Source: Actinacidiphila cocklensis (GTDB taxonomy: Bacteria; Actinomycetota; Actinomycetes; Streptomycetales; Streptomycetaceae). From it: 64,000 nt of DNA. The DNA lies in the NCBI RefSeq assembly GCF_907177275.1, contig NZ_CAJSLV010000114.1, positions 124,001 to 188,000 of the forward strand. The letters run 5' to 3'. Both the position numbers and the translations under genes were made by a program. The notes beneath the pieces were generated by a model. It saw nothing but the letters and a program-made list of their open reading frames with translations, was not told where the DNA came from and searched no databases. Shown here piece after piece: positions 41,176-49,266 of this stretch (positions are counted from its first letter, which is position 1; each line of letters begins with the position of its first letter).

Positions 41176-43920
41176 TCAGGAGAACGCCCGCCGCACCAGG
41201 TCCTCCTGCTCGGCGGCGTGCCGGCGGGCCGAGCCCACCGCGGGCGCCGACGCGGCCGGCCGGCTCACACACGTCACACCGCCGGCCGCCAGACCGCCGA
41301 GCCGGGGGCCGGCGAAGCCCCACGCCCCCTGGTTGGCGGGCTCCTCCTGGACCCAGCGCACCTCGGCGCCCGCGGGATACCCGGACAGCGCCGCCTGCAC
41401 CTCGTCCTCGGGGAAGGGGTAGAGGCGCTCCAGCCGCACCACGGCCGTCCCGGCCCGCCCCGACGCGCGCCGGTGCGCGTCCAGGTCGTAGAAGACCTTG
41501 CCCGAGCACAGCAGCACCCGTTCGATCCCGGAACGATCGGCCGACCGGTCGGGGATCACCGGGCGGAAGCCCCCGCCGGTGAACTCCTCCAGGCGGGAGG
41601 TCGCGGCCTTCAGCCGCAGCATGGACTTGGGAGCCATGACGACCAGCGGCGTGGGCGCCGCCTCCAGGGCCTGCTGCCTGAGCAGGTGGAAGTAGTTCGA
41701 CGGCAGCGAGGGCACGGCCACCGTCATGTTCCGGTCCGCGCACAGCTGCAGGAACCGCTCCAGCCGCCCCGAGGAGTGGTCGGGCCCCTGCCCTTCCAGC
41801 CCGTGCGGCAGCAGCAGGACGACGCCCGAGCGGTGACCCCACTTCTGCTCCGAGGAGGCCACGTACTCGTCGATGACGGTCTGGGCGCCGTTGGCGAAGT
41901 CCCCGAACTGCGCCTCCCACATCACCAGGGCCTCAGGCCGGGCCAGCGAGTAGCCGTACTCGAAGGCCAGGACGGCGAATTCGGACAGCGGCGAGTCGTA
42001 CGGCGCGAACCGGGCCGCCCCGGGGCCGAGCGAGTTCAGCGGAACGTGCTCCCCGCCCGTGCGGCGGTCGGTGAGGACGGCGTGCCGCTGGCCGAAGGTG
42101 CCCCGCCGCGAGTCCTGCCCGGCCAGCCGCACCGGTACGCCGTCCAGCAGGAGGCTGCCGACCGCGAGCGCCTCCGCGGTGGCCCAGTCGACGTTGCCGC
42201 CGTCCAGCATGTCCGCGCGGCGCCGCAGTTGGGGCAGGACCCGCGGATGCGGGGTGAAGCCCTGCGGGAGGTCGGTCTGGGTGGCCAGGACGCGCCGGAG
42301 CACGGCCTCCCCGACGGCCGTCACCGGCAGGCCGCTGCTCGCAGTGCCGTGGGCAGCGGCGTGAACGGGAAGCCCGCCGCCCGGGGAGGACGCCCCCGCG
42401 GTGTCGGCGAAGGCGCGCTCCAACTGCTCCCGGTAGCGCTGCCGGGCCAGGAGCGCCTCCTGCTCGTCGATCTCCCCTGCGCCGAGCAGCGCCTGGGCGT
42501 ACAGCGTGCGTACGGACGGCCGTTCGGCGATGCGGTCGTACAGCGCGGGCTGGGTGATCGAGGGGTCGTCGACCTCGCTGTGCCCGTGCCGCCGGTAGCA
42601 GACCAGGTCGACGACCACGTCCTTGTGGAAGGCCTCGCGGTAGTCCAGCGCCCATGTCGCGGCCCGGACGACCGCCTCGGGGTCGTCCCCGTTGACGTGG
42701 AAGATCGGCGCCTCGACGGTCCGTGCGACCGCGGTGGCGTACGTGCTCGACCGGCCGCCGGCCGGTGCGGTGGTGAACCCCAGCTGGTTGTTCACGACCA
42801 CATGGACCGTACCGCCGGTCCGGTACCCGGGCAGCTGCGACATGTTGAGCGTCTCGGCCACCACCCCCTGCCCCGCGAAGGCGGCGTCACCGTGGACCAC
42901 GACGGGGAGCACGGGGAACTCCCGGCCGCCGCCCGCCAGTTCCTGCCGCCCGCGGGCGACTCCCTCGGCCACCGGCCCGGCGACCTCCAGATGGGACGGG
43001 TTGGCCACCACCGAGACCGCGATCGCGCCGCCGTCCGCCGTACGGAAGGTGCCGGAGGCACCGACGTGATACTTCACGTCGCCCGACCCCTGCGCGGACC
43101 GGATGTCGACCGCGTCCTCGAACTCCTCGAAGATCTGCGCGCAGGGCTTGCCGATGATGTTGGCGAGGACGTTCAGTCGTCCCCGGTGGGCCATGCCGAT
43201 GACGGCCTCCCGGGCGCCCAGCCGTGCGGCGCCGCTCAGCAGGGTGTCGAGCAGGACGATCGCCGACTCCCCGCCCTCCAGCGAGTACCGCTTCTGGCCG
43301 ACGTACTTGGTGTGCAGGAAGGTCTCGAACGACTCGGCGGCGCCCAGCCGTTGCAGGATGTGCAGGCGCTCCGCGCGGGCGGGGCGCGGCTGCGGACCCT
43401 CGACGCGCCGCTGTATCCACAGCCGCTCGCGCGCGTCCTGGATGTGCATGTACTCGATCCCGGTGGTACCGCAGTACGCGGCGCGCAGCGTCCTGACCAC
43501 CTCGCGCAACGTCATCTCCGCCCGCCCGGCGAAACCGTCGACGGGCAGGCTCCGCTCCGCGTCACCGGCGTCCAGGCCGTGCCCCGACGGCTCCAGTTCC
43601 GGACGGTCCACCGGCGGCTCCGCGCCCACCGGGTCGGTGGCGGCGGCCAGGTGCCCGCGGACCCGGTACGAGTGGATCAGCGCCGCGACGCGTACCGCCT
43701 TCACCGCCAGGCCGGCATCGGACTGCGGCGCGGTCCCGGCGTCCCGCCCGGCGGGGTCCGGGTCCTTGGCGGGGGAGATGCGGAAGAACTCCCGCCAGGC
43801 CAGGTCGACCGAGTCGGGATCGCGCAGGTACTGCTGCCGCCGCTCGTCGACGAGCCACTCGTTGATGCCGAACTCCGTCCCCTGCGCGACGGAGGGGGCA
43901 CTGGATGATGATGACGCCAC
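41176..43920 (-). CDS. 2-oxoglutarate dehydrogenase E1 component, lacking the usual fused E2 domain
   Basis: A 914-aa thiamin-diphosphate enzyme that decarboxylates 2-oxoglutarate. The GTG at 43920 is followed by the typical N-terminal FGINEWLVDERRQQYLRDPDSVDLAWREFF. ThDP/Mg motifs include GMAHRGRLNVLANI, GDAAFAGQGVVAETLNM and NNQLGFTT; the transketolase-like C-terminal half has NSLGPGAARFAPYDSPLSEFAVLAFEYGYS. Actinomycete KGD proteins are normally about 1250 residues with an acyltransferase domain after the N-terminus. Here a short linker replaces that domain. A 5-bp hairpin sits between Shine-Dalgarno and start. It may be a second, specialised paralogue. Confidence 0.9.
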   Translation of the reverse strand: MASSSSSAPSVAQGTEFGINEWLVDERRQQYLRDPDSVDLAWREFFRISPAKDPDPAGRDAGTAPQSDAGLAVKAVRVAALIHSYRVRGHLAAATDPVGAEPPVDRPELEPSGHGLDAGDAERSLPVDGFAGRAEMTLREVVRTLRAAYCGTTGIEYMHIQDARERLWIQRRVEGPQPRPARAERLHILQRLGAAESFETFLHTKYVGQKRYSLEGGESAIVLLDTLLSGAARLGAREAVIGMAHRGRLNVLANIIGKPCAQIFEEFEDAVDIRSAQGSGDVKYHVGASGTFRTADGGAIAVSVVANPSHLEVAGPVAEGVARGRQELAGGGREFPVLPVVVHGDAAFAGQGVVAETLNMSQLPGYRTGGTVHVVVNNQLGFTTAPAGGRSSTYATAVARTVEAPIFHVNGDDPEAVVRAATWALDYREAFHKDVVVDLVCYRRHGHSEVDDPSITQPALYDRIAERPSVRTLYAQALLGAGEIDEQEALLARQRYREQLERAFADTAGASSPGGGLPVHAAAHGTASSGLPVTAVGEAVLRRVLATQTDLPQGFTPHPRVLPQLRRRADMLDGGNVDWATAEALAVGSLLLDGVPVRLAGQDSRRGTFGQRHAVLTDRRTGGEHVPLNSLGPGAARFAPYDSPLSEFAVLAFEYGYSLARPEALVMWEAQFGDFANGAQTVIDEYVASSEQKWGHRSGVVLLLPHGLEGQGPDHSSGRLERFLQLCADRNMTVAVPSLPSNYFHLLRQQALEAAPTPLVVMAPKSMLRLKAATSRLEEFTGGGFRPVIPDRSADRSGIERVLLCSGKVFYDLDAHRRASGRAGTAVVRLERLYPFPEDEVQAALSGYPAGAEVRWVQEEPANQGAWGFAGPRLGGLAAGGVTCVSRPAASAPAVGSARRHAAEQEDLVRRAFS

Positions 43921-44281
43921 GGCGGAAACCGCCTTCTTCCTCTTCCGGGAACCTTCGCCGACGGTCCGGCCCGTCCCGGGCCGGCCACCGCATGGGCCGG
44001 AGCGGTCCTGCGCTGCCGGGACCCCTGGGGCCTCGTCGGCGTCTTCGAGGCTACGAGGCCGGCCCGGCAGGGGATGGGCACGAAAACGCCACGCCTGCGG
44101 CAGATGCGGACACCGGGCCTCCCTCTCCGCACCGGGGCGGCGTCCGGATGTGAGGGCGCCCTGTCCCGCGGCGGGGGCGTGCCCGCCGCCGGCGGCGGCG
44201 TTGTCCGGTACGAACAGCGGTCCGCCGGGGTGCGCATCCCGTCCCACCTCGGACCGGACCAGGACCCGGAAAGAGGCACGC
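43921..44281. other. Intergenic region between 2-oxoglutarate dehydrogenase and DUF6884 genes
   Basis: The 361 bp hold no supportable gene. Hairpins are seen at 43921-43933 (GGCGG/CCGCC, directly before the dehydrogenase start), 44029-44060 (GGCCTCGT/ACGAGGCC) and near 44169 (GCGGCGGG/CCCGCCGC). Both divergent promoters should be here, but none matches consensus well. Confidence 0.4.
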
Positions 44282-44725
44282 ATGCCCACCAGCGACCACC
44301 AGGACTGCTTCGCGGCCGAGCTGATCGTCATCCCCTGCGGCGCCCGCAAGCTGGACCGCCCCGCGCGGGCGGCCGACATGTACGTCGGCTCCTACCACCG
44401 CGCGTGCCGCAGGGCCGCGCAGGCGCTGCGCCCCGACCGGCTGCTGATCCTCTCCGCCCGTCACGGCCTGCTCGCCCTCGACGACGAGATCGAGCCCTAC
44501 GACACGCCCCACGGCGCCGCCGACGCCGTAACGGCTCTGTTCGTCCGCGAGCAGGCGGCGCGCCGAGGCATCGAGCAACTCGACCCCGTCGTGGCCCTCG
44601 GCGGCGCCCGCCACGTCGCCCTCGCCAAGGCCGTGTGGCCGCACGCCCGCACCCCGCTGAGCGGGACGCGCGGCATGGGCGAGCAGGTCGCGCGGCTCGC
44701 GGCGATGGCACGCTCCGCGGGCTGA
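44282..44725 (+). CDS. DUF6884 domain-containing protein
   Basis: A 147-aa cytosolic protein with an ATG at 44282 after GGAAAGAGG. Conserved-looking blocks are VIPCGARKLDRPARAADMYVGSYHRACRRAAQAL, LLILSARHGLLALDDEIEPYDTPHG, and GGARHVALAKAVWPHARTPLSGTRGMGEQ. The CGARKLD and SARHGLL blocks recall YaaA/DUF328-like nucleic-acid or stress proteins, but a function cannot be assigned. It stands alone between the dehydrogenase and transporter genes. Confidence 0.8.
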   Translation: MPTSDHQDCFAAELIVIPCGARKLDRPARAADMYVGSYHRACRRAAQALRPDRLLILSARHGLLALDDEIEPYDTPHGAADAVTALFVREQAARRGIEQLDPVVALGGARHVALAKAVWPHARTPLSGTRGMGEQVARLAAMARSAG

Positions 44726-44929
44726 GCCCCCCGGCGCGGGGGAGCGGCACCCCCCCGCAGGTCCCGAAGTGAGGGTGTCGTGGCGCGTGCGTCGGTGTGG
44801 CCGGTGCGGAGCGCCGCCGTACGGTCGGATCGCCGCCGGGCGCCAGACGCCCGTGTCCCCCCGCCTCCCCCCGCCTCCAACCGCGTCGACGCGACGCCGC
44901 TCCCCGGATCAGGAAGAAGCGTTCCCCTC

Positions 44930-46066
44930 GTGACATCCCAGCTCAGCAGCGACCGACCCGCCCCGGCCGAAGGCGCCGCGGCCCCCGGCGCGTCAGCGAA
45001 GAACGGCACAGCACGCCGTGCCCCGGCCCCCGGCTGGTTCGCGGCCGTCATGGGGACCGGCATCCTCGCCAACGCCGCGGCCACCCTGCCGCGCGGCGCC
45101 GGCGGGCTGCGGCCCGCCGCCACGGTGATCTGGGTGGCGGCCGCCCTGCTGCTCCTGATCCTGACCGCCGGCTACGTCCGGCAGTGGGCACTGCGGATGC
45201 ACGCCGCCGACCCGGCGGCGGCCCAGTTCCTCGGCGCGCCGCCCATGGCGCTGCTCACCGTGGGCGCCGGGGCGGTGCTGCTGGGCGGGAGGGTCATGGG
45301 GACGCGGGCCGCGCTGGTCGTGGACTGGTCGCTCTGGTCGCTCGGCACCGCCGGCGGGCTGGCCACCGCCTGCGCGGTGCCGTACCTGATGATCACCCGT
45401 CACCGGTTCGCGCCGGGCGCGGCCTTCGGCGGCTGGCTGATGCCGGTGGTGCCTCCGCTGGTGTCGGCCGCGACGGGGGCGCTCCTGGTCCCGCACGCAC
45501 CGGCCGGCGAGCCGCGGCTGGCCCTGCTGCTGGGCTGCTACGCCCTGCTCGGGCTTGGCCTTGTCGCCGTGTTCCTGGTGCTGGCCATGGTCTACAGCAG
45601 CCTCGTGCACCACGAGGCCCCCGCCGGTGCGGCGGTGCCGACGGTGTGGATCGGCCTGGGCGCGCTGGGCCAGGCGGTGACGGCCCTGGGCGCGCTGGCG
45701 ACGGCCTCCCGGGGGGTGCTTCCGGCCCCCTCCGCGCGGGACGCCGCCGCCCTGGCACTGCTCCCGGGGGTGGGCCTGTGGGGCTTCGCCGTGCTCTGGC
45801 TGGCGCTGGCCGCGGCGCTGACCGTACGGGAGTTCCGGGCGGGGCTGCCCTTCGCGCCGACGTGGTGGTCCTTCATCTTCCCGCTGGGCGCCCTCGTCAC
45901 CGGCACCAGCGCGCTGGCCGCCAGGACGGGCTCGCAGCTGTTCGTCTGGCCGGGCGTGTTCCTCTACGTGCTGCTGGCGGCCGCCTGGGCGGCCGTGGCG
46001 TGGCGGTCCCTGGCGCACGCCGCGACGCACACCCGGCACGGTGCGGCGCGCCGCCCGGCGCGATGA
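44930..46066 (+). CDS. TDT family transporter (TehA/SLAC1-like), copy 1
   Basis: A 378-aa inner-membrane protein. GTG start at 44930 follows AGGAAGAAG. After an Ala/Pro-rich N-terminus (1-32), ten membrane segments are predicted, beginning with APGWFAAVMGTGILANAA, the TDT signature. The family includes tellurite-resistance TehA, C4-dicarboxylate and sulfite exporters and SLAC1 anion channels. The next gene encodes a second TDT-like protein on the same strand (139 bp gap). The substrate is undetermined. Confidence 0.87.
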   Translation: MTSQLSSDRPAPAEGAAAPGASAKNGTARRAPAPGWFAAVMGTGILANAAATLPRGAGGLRPAATVIWVAAALLLLILTAGYVRQWALRMHAADPAAAQFLGAPPMALLTVGAGAVLLGGRVMGTRAALVVDWSLWSLGTAGGLATACAVPYLMITRHRFAPGAAFGGWLMPVVPPLVSAATGALLVPHAPAGEPRLALLLGCYALLGLGLVAVFLVLAMVYSSLVHHEAPAGAAVPTVWIGLGALGQAVTALGALATASRGVLPAPSARDAAALALLPGVGLWGFAVLWLALAAALTVREFRAGLPFAPTWWSFIFPLGALVTGTSALAARTGSQLFVWPGVFLYVLLAAAWAAVAWRSLAHAATHTRHGAARRPAR

Positions 46067-46205
46067 GTCCGCTTCGTCCCTTCCGGGCGACCGCGGGGAT
46101 CACCGTGCGCCGTCACGGGAAGACGGTGCGCCCCGCCCTACGATTCCGGCAGCAGGGAACCCAGCCGGCGGGATGCGCCATCCAGGGAAAGAGGGCGTCG
46201 ACGAC

Positions 46206-47189
46206 ATGCGGAGCGCGAAGGAGTCCCCCTACCGGCTGACGCCCAACCTCTTCGGCATCGCCTTCGGCACCGCGGGGCTCGCCCAGTGCTGGGCCGTGGC
46301 GGGCGGCACCGTGCACGCCCCGCAGTGGCCGTCGAACGTCCTGTGGATCGGCGCCGCGGCCTTCTGGCTGGCGATCACCGTCGCCTACCTGCGCAACGCC
46401 GCCGCCCAGGGCCGGCTGCGCAGCGAGCTGCCCGACCCCGTCACGGGTCCCTTCACGGCCCTGCTGGCGATCACGCCGATGCCGCTGGGAATCGCCCTGG
46501 CCGGGCACGCCCGCACCGCCGGCGAGACCGTCTTCGCCGCCGGCCTGGTGCTCACCGTGCTGGTGGGCGGCTGGCTCACGGGCGTGTGGATCAGGACCGA
46601 CTCCCGGCTGCCGCAGTGGCACCCCGCCTACTTCCTGCCCACGGCCGCCGGCGGTCTCATCGCGGCCGCCGGCTGCGCCGCACTCGGCTGGGGCACGCTC
46701 GCCCGCGTCATGTTCGGCTACGGCCTGGTGTCCTGGCTCGTCCTCGGCTCCATCATCCTGGTCCGCCTGTTCACCCAGCCGATGCTGGCGCCGCCCCTGG
46801 TGCCGACGATCGCCATCGAGGTCGCGCCTCCGGTCGTGGCGGGCAACGCCTGGTTCGCCATCAACGGCGGCCACCTCGACCGCGGGGCCGAACTCCTGGC
46901 CGGCTATGCCGTCCTGATGGCCCTGGTGCAGATCTCCATGGCGTCCACGTACCTGCGCGCGCCCTTCGGCATCGGCCACTGGGCCTTCGCCTTCTCGTAC
47001 GCGGCCGCCGTCACCAACGGCCTGCTCTGGCTGGAGGTCGAGCACGTCAGCGGCCGCAGGCCGCTCACCTACGCGCTGCTGGCCGTCGCCACCTGCGCCT
47101 GGGCGGCGCTGGCGGCCCGGACGCTGCTCGGCCTGTCCCGGCGGACCTTCCTGCTGCGCGTTCCTGCCCCGCCGGCCGCCCCCTCCTGA
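46206..47189 (+). CDS. TDT family transporter (TehA-like), copy 2
   Basis: A 327-aa inner-membrane protein with about ten spans. The ATG at 46206 follows AAAGAGGG. It opens LTPNLFGIAFGTAGLAQCWAV, a TehA-like first helix, and has PVTGPFTALLAITPMPLGIALAG and QWHPAYFLPTAAGGLIAAAG further on. It lacks the long N-terminus of copy 1 and is divergent in sequence. The tandem pair could form hetero-oligomers, since TehA is a trimer, or have separate substrates. Confidence 0.85.
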   Translation: MRSAKESPYRLTPNLFGIAFGTAGLAQCWAVAGGTVHAPQWPSNVLWIGAAAFWLAITVAYLRNAAAQGRLRSELPDPVTGPFTALLAITPMPLGIALAGHARTAGETVFAAGLVLTVLVGGWLTGVWIRTDSRLPQWHPAYFLPTAAGGLIAAAGCAALGWGTLARVMFGYGLVSWLVLGSIILVRLFTQPMLAPPLVPTIAIEVAPPVVAGNAWFAINGGHLDRGAELLAGYAVLMALVQISMASTYLRAPFGIGHWAFAFSYAAAVTNGLLWLEVEHVSGRRPLTYALLAVATCAWAALAARTLLGLSRRTFLLRVPAPPAAPS

Positions 47190-47213
47190 CGCGGGAACAC
47201 CCCGGCGGGCCGG

Positions 47214-47927
47214 TCAGTGCCCGGCGCTCTGGCCGCCGTCGACGTGCGCGATCTCGCCGGTGACGAACGGGGCCTGCTCCAGGTAGCGGATCGCCTGGAC
47301 GACGTCCTCGACCTCGCCCATCCGGCGGACCGGGTGCCGTGCGGCCTGGGTGCCGCCGGGATCGTCGGGGTGCATCGGGGTCCGGATGACGCCCAGGGAG
47401 ACGGCGTTGACCCGGATGCCGCGCGTGGCGTACTCGATCGCCAGCGACCTGGTCACCGCGTTCAGGCCGCCCTTGGTCAGAGCCGTGAGCCCGCTGGCGA
47501 CGTTCGCGTCCGCGTTGTCGACCAGGCTGGTGGAGATGCTCACGACGTGCCCGCCACCGCCGCGGGAGAGCATCGCGGCGATCGCGCCGCGTGCGACCCC
47601 GAAGAACCCGCGCACGTTCACCCCGACCACCGCCTCGAAATCCTCGTCGGTGTACTCGGTGAAGGGCTTGGCCACGAAGATGCCCGCACTGTTGACCAGC
47701 GTGTCGATCCGGCCGAAACGGTCCATGGCCGCCTCGACCACCCGGGCTCCGGCGCCGGGCTCCGCGACGTCGGCGGAGACGGCGAGCACCTCGGGGTCGT
47801 CGGACGCCTCGATCGAGCGGGCCGTGGCCACAACCGCGTAGCCGAGCCCCCGGTAGGCCGTGACCAGGGCCGTTCCGATGCCTCCCGAGGCGCCGGTGAC
47901 GACGGCGACTTTCCGAGCGCTTTCCAT
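47214..47927 (-). CDS. SDR family oxidoreductase
   Basis: A 237-aa short-chain dehydrogenase. The ATG at 47927 follows GGGAGAAG. Cofactor motif TGASGGIGTALV near residue 11, NSAG near 82. The catalytic Ser is within SISTSLV. The usual Tyr of YxxxK is replaced: the segment reads ASGLTALTKGGLNAVTRSLA, with no Tyr four before Lys. That could mean an atypical active site or loss of activity. It ends convergent with the TDT gene. Confidence 0.87.
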   Translation of the reverse strand: MESARKVAVVTGASGGIGTALVTAYRGLGYAVVATARSIEASDDPEVLAVSADVAEPGAGARVVEAAMDRFGRIDTLVNSAGIFVAKPFTEYTDEDFEAVVGVNVRGFFGVARGAIAAMLSRGGGGHVVSISTSLVDNADANVASGLTALTKGGLNAVTRSLAIEYATRGIRVNAVSLGVIRTPMHPDDPGGTQAARHPVRRMGEVEDVVQAIRYLEQAPFVTGEIAHVDGGQSAGH

Positions 47928-48126
47928 GAGCGGATCTTCTCCCGCCTGGGCCGCCCGGGCCGAGCACCGGGCGGTGTGTCGGCAGTCCCTGTCGAGCGGT
48001 GATCGGCTCCGGCCGGACGAAAACCTTTACCCGGTCCGGTCACGTCCTCAGCTCACATGGCGTCAGAACGTCTGTTCGGCCCGTGTGCGCAGCCCTGGGA
48101 AAGGCAGGCCGCCCGGCCGGCGCATC

Positions 48127-49101
48127 TCACAGCCAGCCGCGGCGCATCGCCTGGGTGCCGGCCTGGAAGCGGCTGGTCGCGCCGAGCCGCTGGGTCAGGT
48201 CGGCGATCCTGCGGCGGAACGTGCGCTGGCTCAGGTCCAGCTGGCGGGCGATCGCCTCGTCCTTCAGGCCCGCGTTCAGCAGTTGCAGCAGGGCGCGGTC
48301 CTCGTCGGAGACCTCGGGGTGGGGCGAGGACTGGACGCCGGCGGCAGCGTAGATCGGGGTCGCCTGCGCCCAGTGGGCCTCGAACAGTTCGGTCAGCGCG
48401 TCGCTCAGCCCCGACCGGCGGACGAACGCGGCGGTCGTCCGCAGGCCCTCCGCGCTCCCGGTCAGCGGCAGGATCGCCTCGCGCCGGTCGACGACGATCA
48501 TCTTCATCGGCACCCGGGGCAGCACCCTGGCCTGCTCGCCCAGGGCGACCAGGCGGCGCAGCGCCTCGGCGCGCTCGGGGATGGCCAGCGCCTCGACGGC
48601 GTAGGCGGCCCGCACGCTCACCCCGCGGGCCAGCAGGTCGATCTCGGCGTCGGACGCGGTACCGGTCGAGGTGACGTAAGGGGGCGTGTCGAAGGCGAGG
48701 ACCTCGTGTTCCGCGCTCGCCAGGAGTTCCTCCACCCGGCGGGTGATCTCGGCCGGCCCCTCGATCACCTCGACCAGCAGCCGCGGGTCGGCCCGCAGGC
48801 TCCGCTCGTGGTACTCGGCCGCGTAGGCGTCCAACGAGGTGGCGACGCGCTCCAGCTCGGCCTGCCGGGAGCGGATCAGCGACGCCAGGCCCGACCTCGG
48901 GTCGACGGGCGCGTACCGCGCGGGCCGCCCAGGGCGGGAGCTGGCCAGTCCCGCCGCGACCAGCACGTCGAGCGCCTGCCGGGCGCGGGACGGCTGGACG
49001 TCGAGGATCCCGGCCAGGGCTCCCGCCGTCAGCGCCTCCTGGCGCAGCAGGACCTGGTACGCCCGCTCCGTGGACTCGTCCAGGCCGATCGCCTCCAGCA
49101 C
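48127..49101 (-). CDS. TrmB/LuxR-type transcriptional regulator
   Basis: A 324-aa regulator. The GTG at 49101 (VLEAIGLDESTERAYQVLL) has AAGGAG upstream. An N-terminal TrmB-like winged helix (about 1-75) is followed by a PLD-like/ligand region (about 90-235). The C-terminal LuxR-type helix-turn-helix (about 258-320) reads SDEDRALLQLLNAGLKDEAIARQLDLSQRTFRRRIADLTQRLGATSRFQAG. This architecture is common in Streptomyces regulators next to secreted enzymes. It is divergent from the sedolisin-like protease, with a large hairpin between. Confidence 0.85.
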   Translation of the reverse strand: MLEAIGLDESTERAYQVLLRQEALTAGALAGILDVQPSRARQALDVLVAAGLASSRPGRPARYAPVDPRSGLASLIRSRQAELERVATSLDAYAAEYHERSLRADPRLLVEVIEGPAEITRRVEELLASAEHEVLAFDTPPYVTSTGTASDAEIDLLARGVSVRAAYAVEALAIPERAEALRRLVALGEQARVLPRVPMKMIVVDRREAILPLTGSAEGLRTTAAFVRRSGLSDALTELFEAHWAQATPIYAAAGVQSSPHPEVSDEDRALLQLLNAGLKDEAIARQLDLSQRTFRRRIADLTQRLGATSRFQAGTQAMRRGWL

Positions 49102-49147
49102 CTTCGGTTCTCCTTCGTCATGGTGTGGGCGGATTTGCCGAGCGCTC

Positions 49148-49188
49148 GGGGTGGCCGCCTGCGGCCAGCGGCCGCAGGCGGCCACCCC
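49148..49188. repeat. 19-bp perfect inverted repeat with 3-base loop
   Basis: Arms of 19 bp (GGGGTGGCCGCCTGCGGCC at 49148-49166 and its complement at 49170-49188) flank AGC. It lies upstream of both divergent genes, so a normal terminator role is unexpected. It could form a cruciform, an operator for the TrmB/LuxR protein, or stop antisense transcription. Confidence 0.8.
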
Positions 49189-49266
49189 TGGCACTCCCCC
49201 CTCCCTCGGTGAACTGAAACAGTACGACCTCCCCCCTTAGTGGTGACAAGGAGTAACGGTCTCTCG

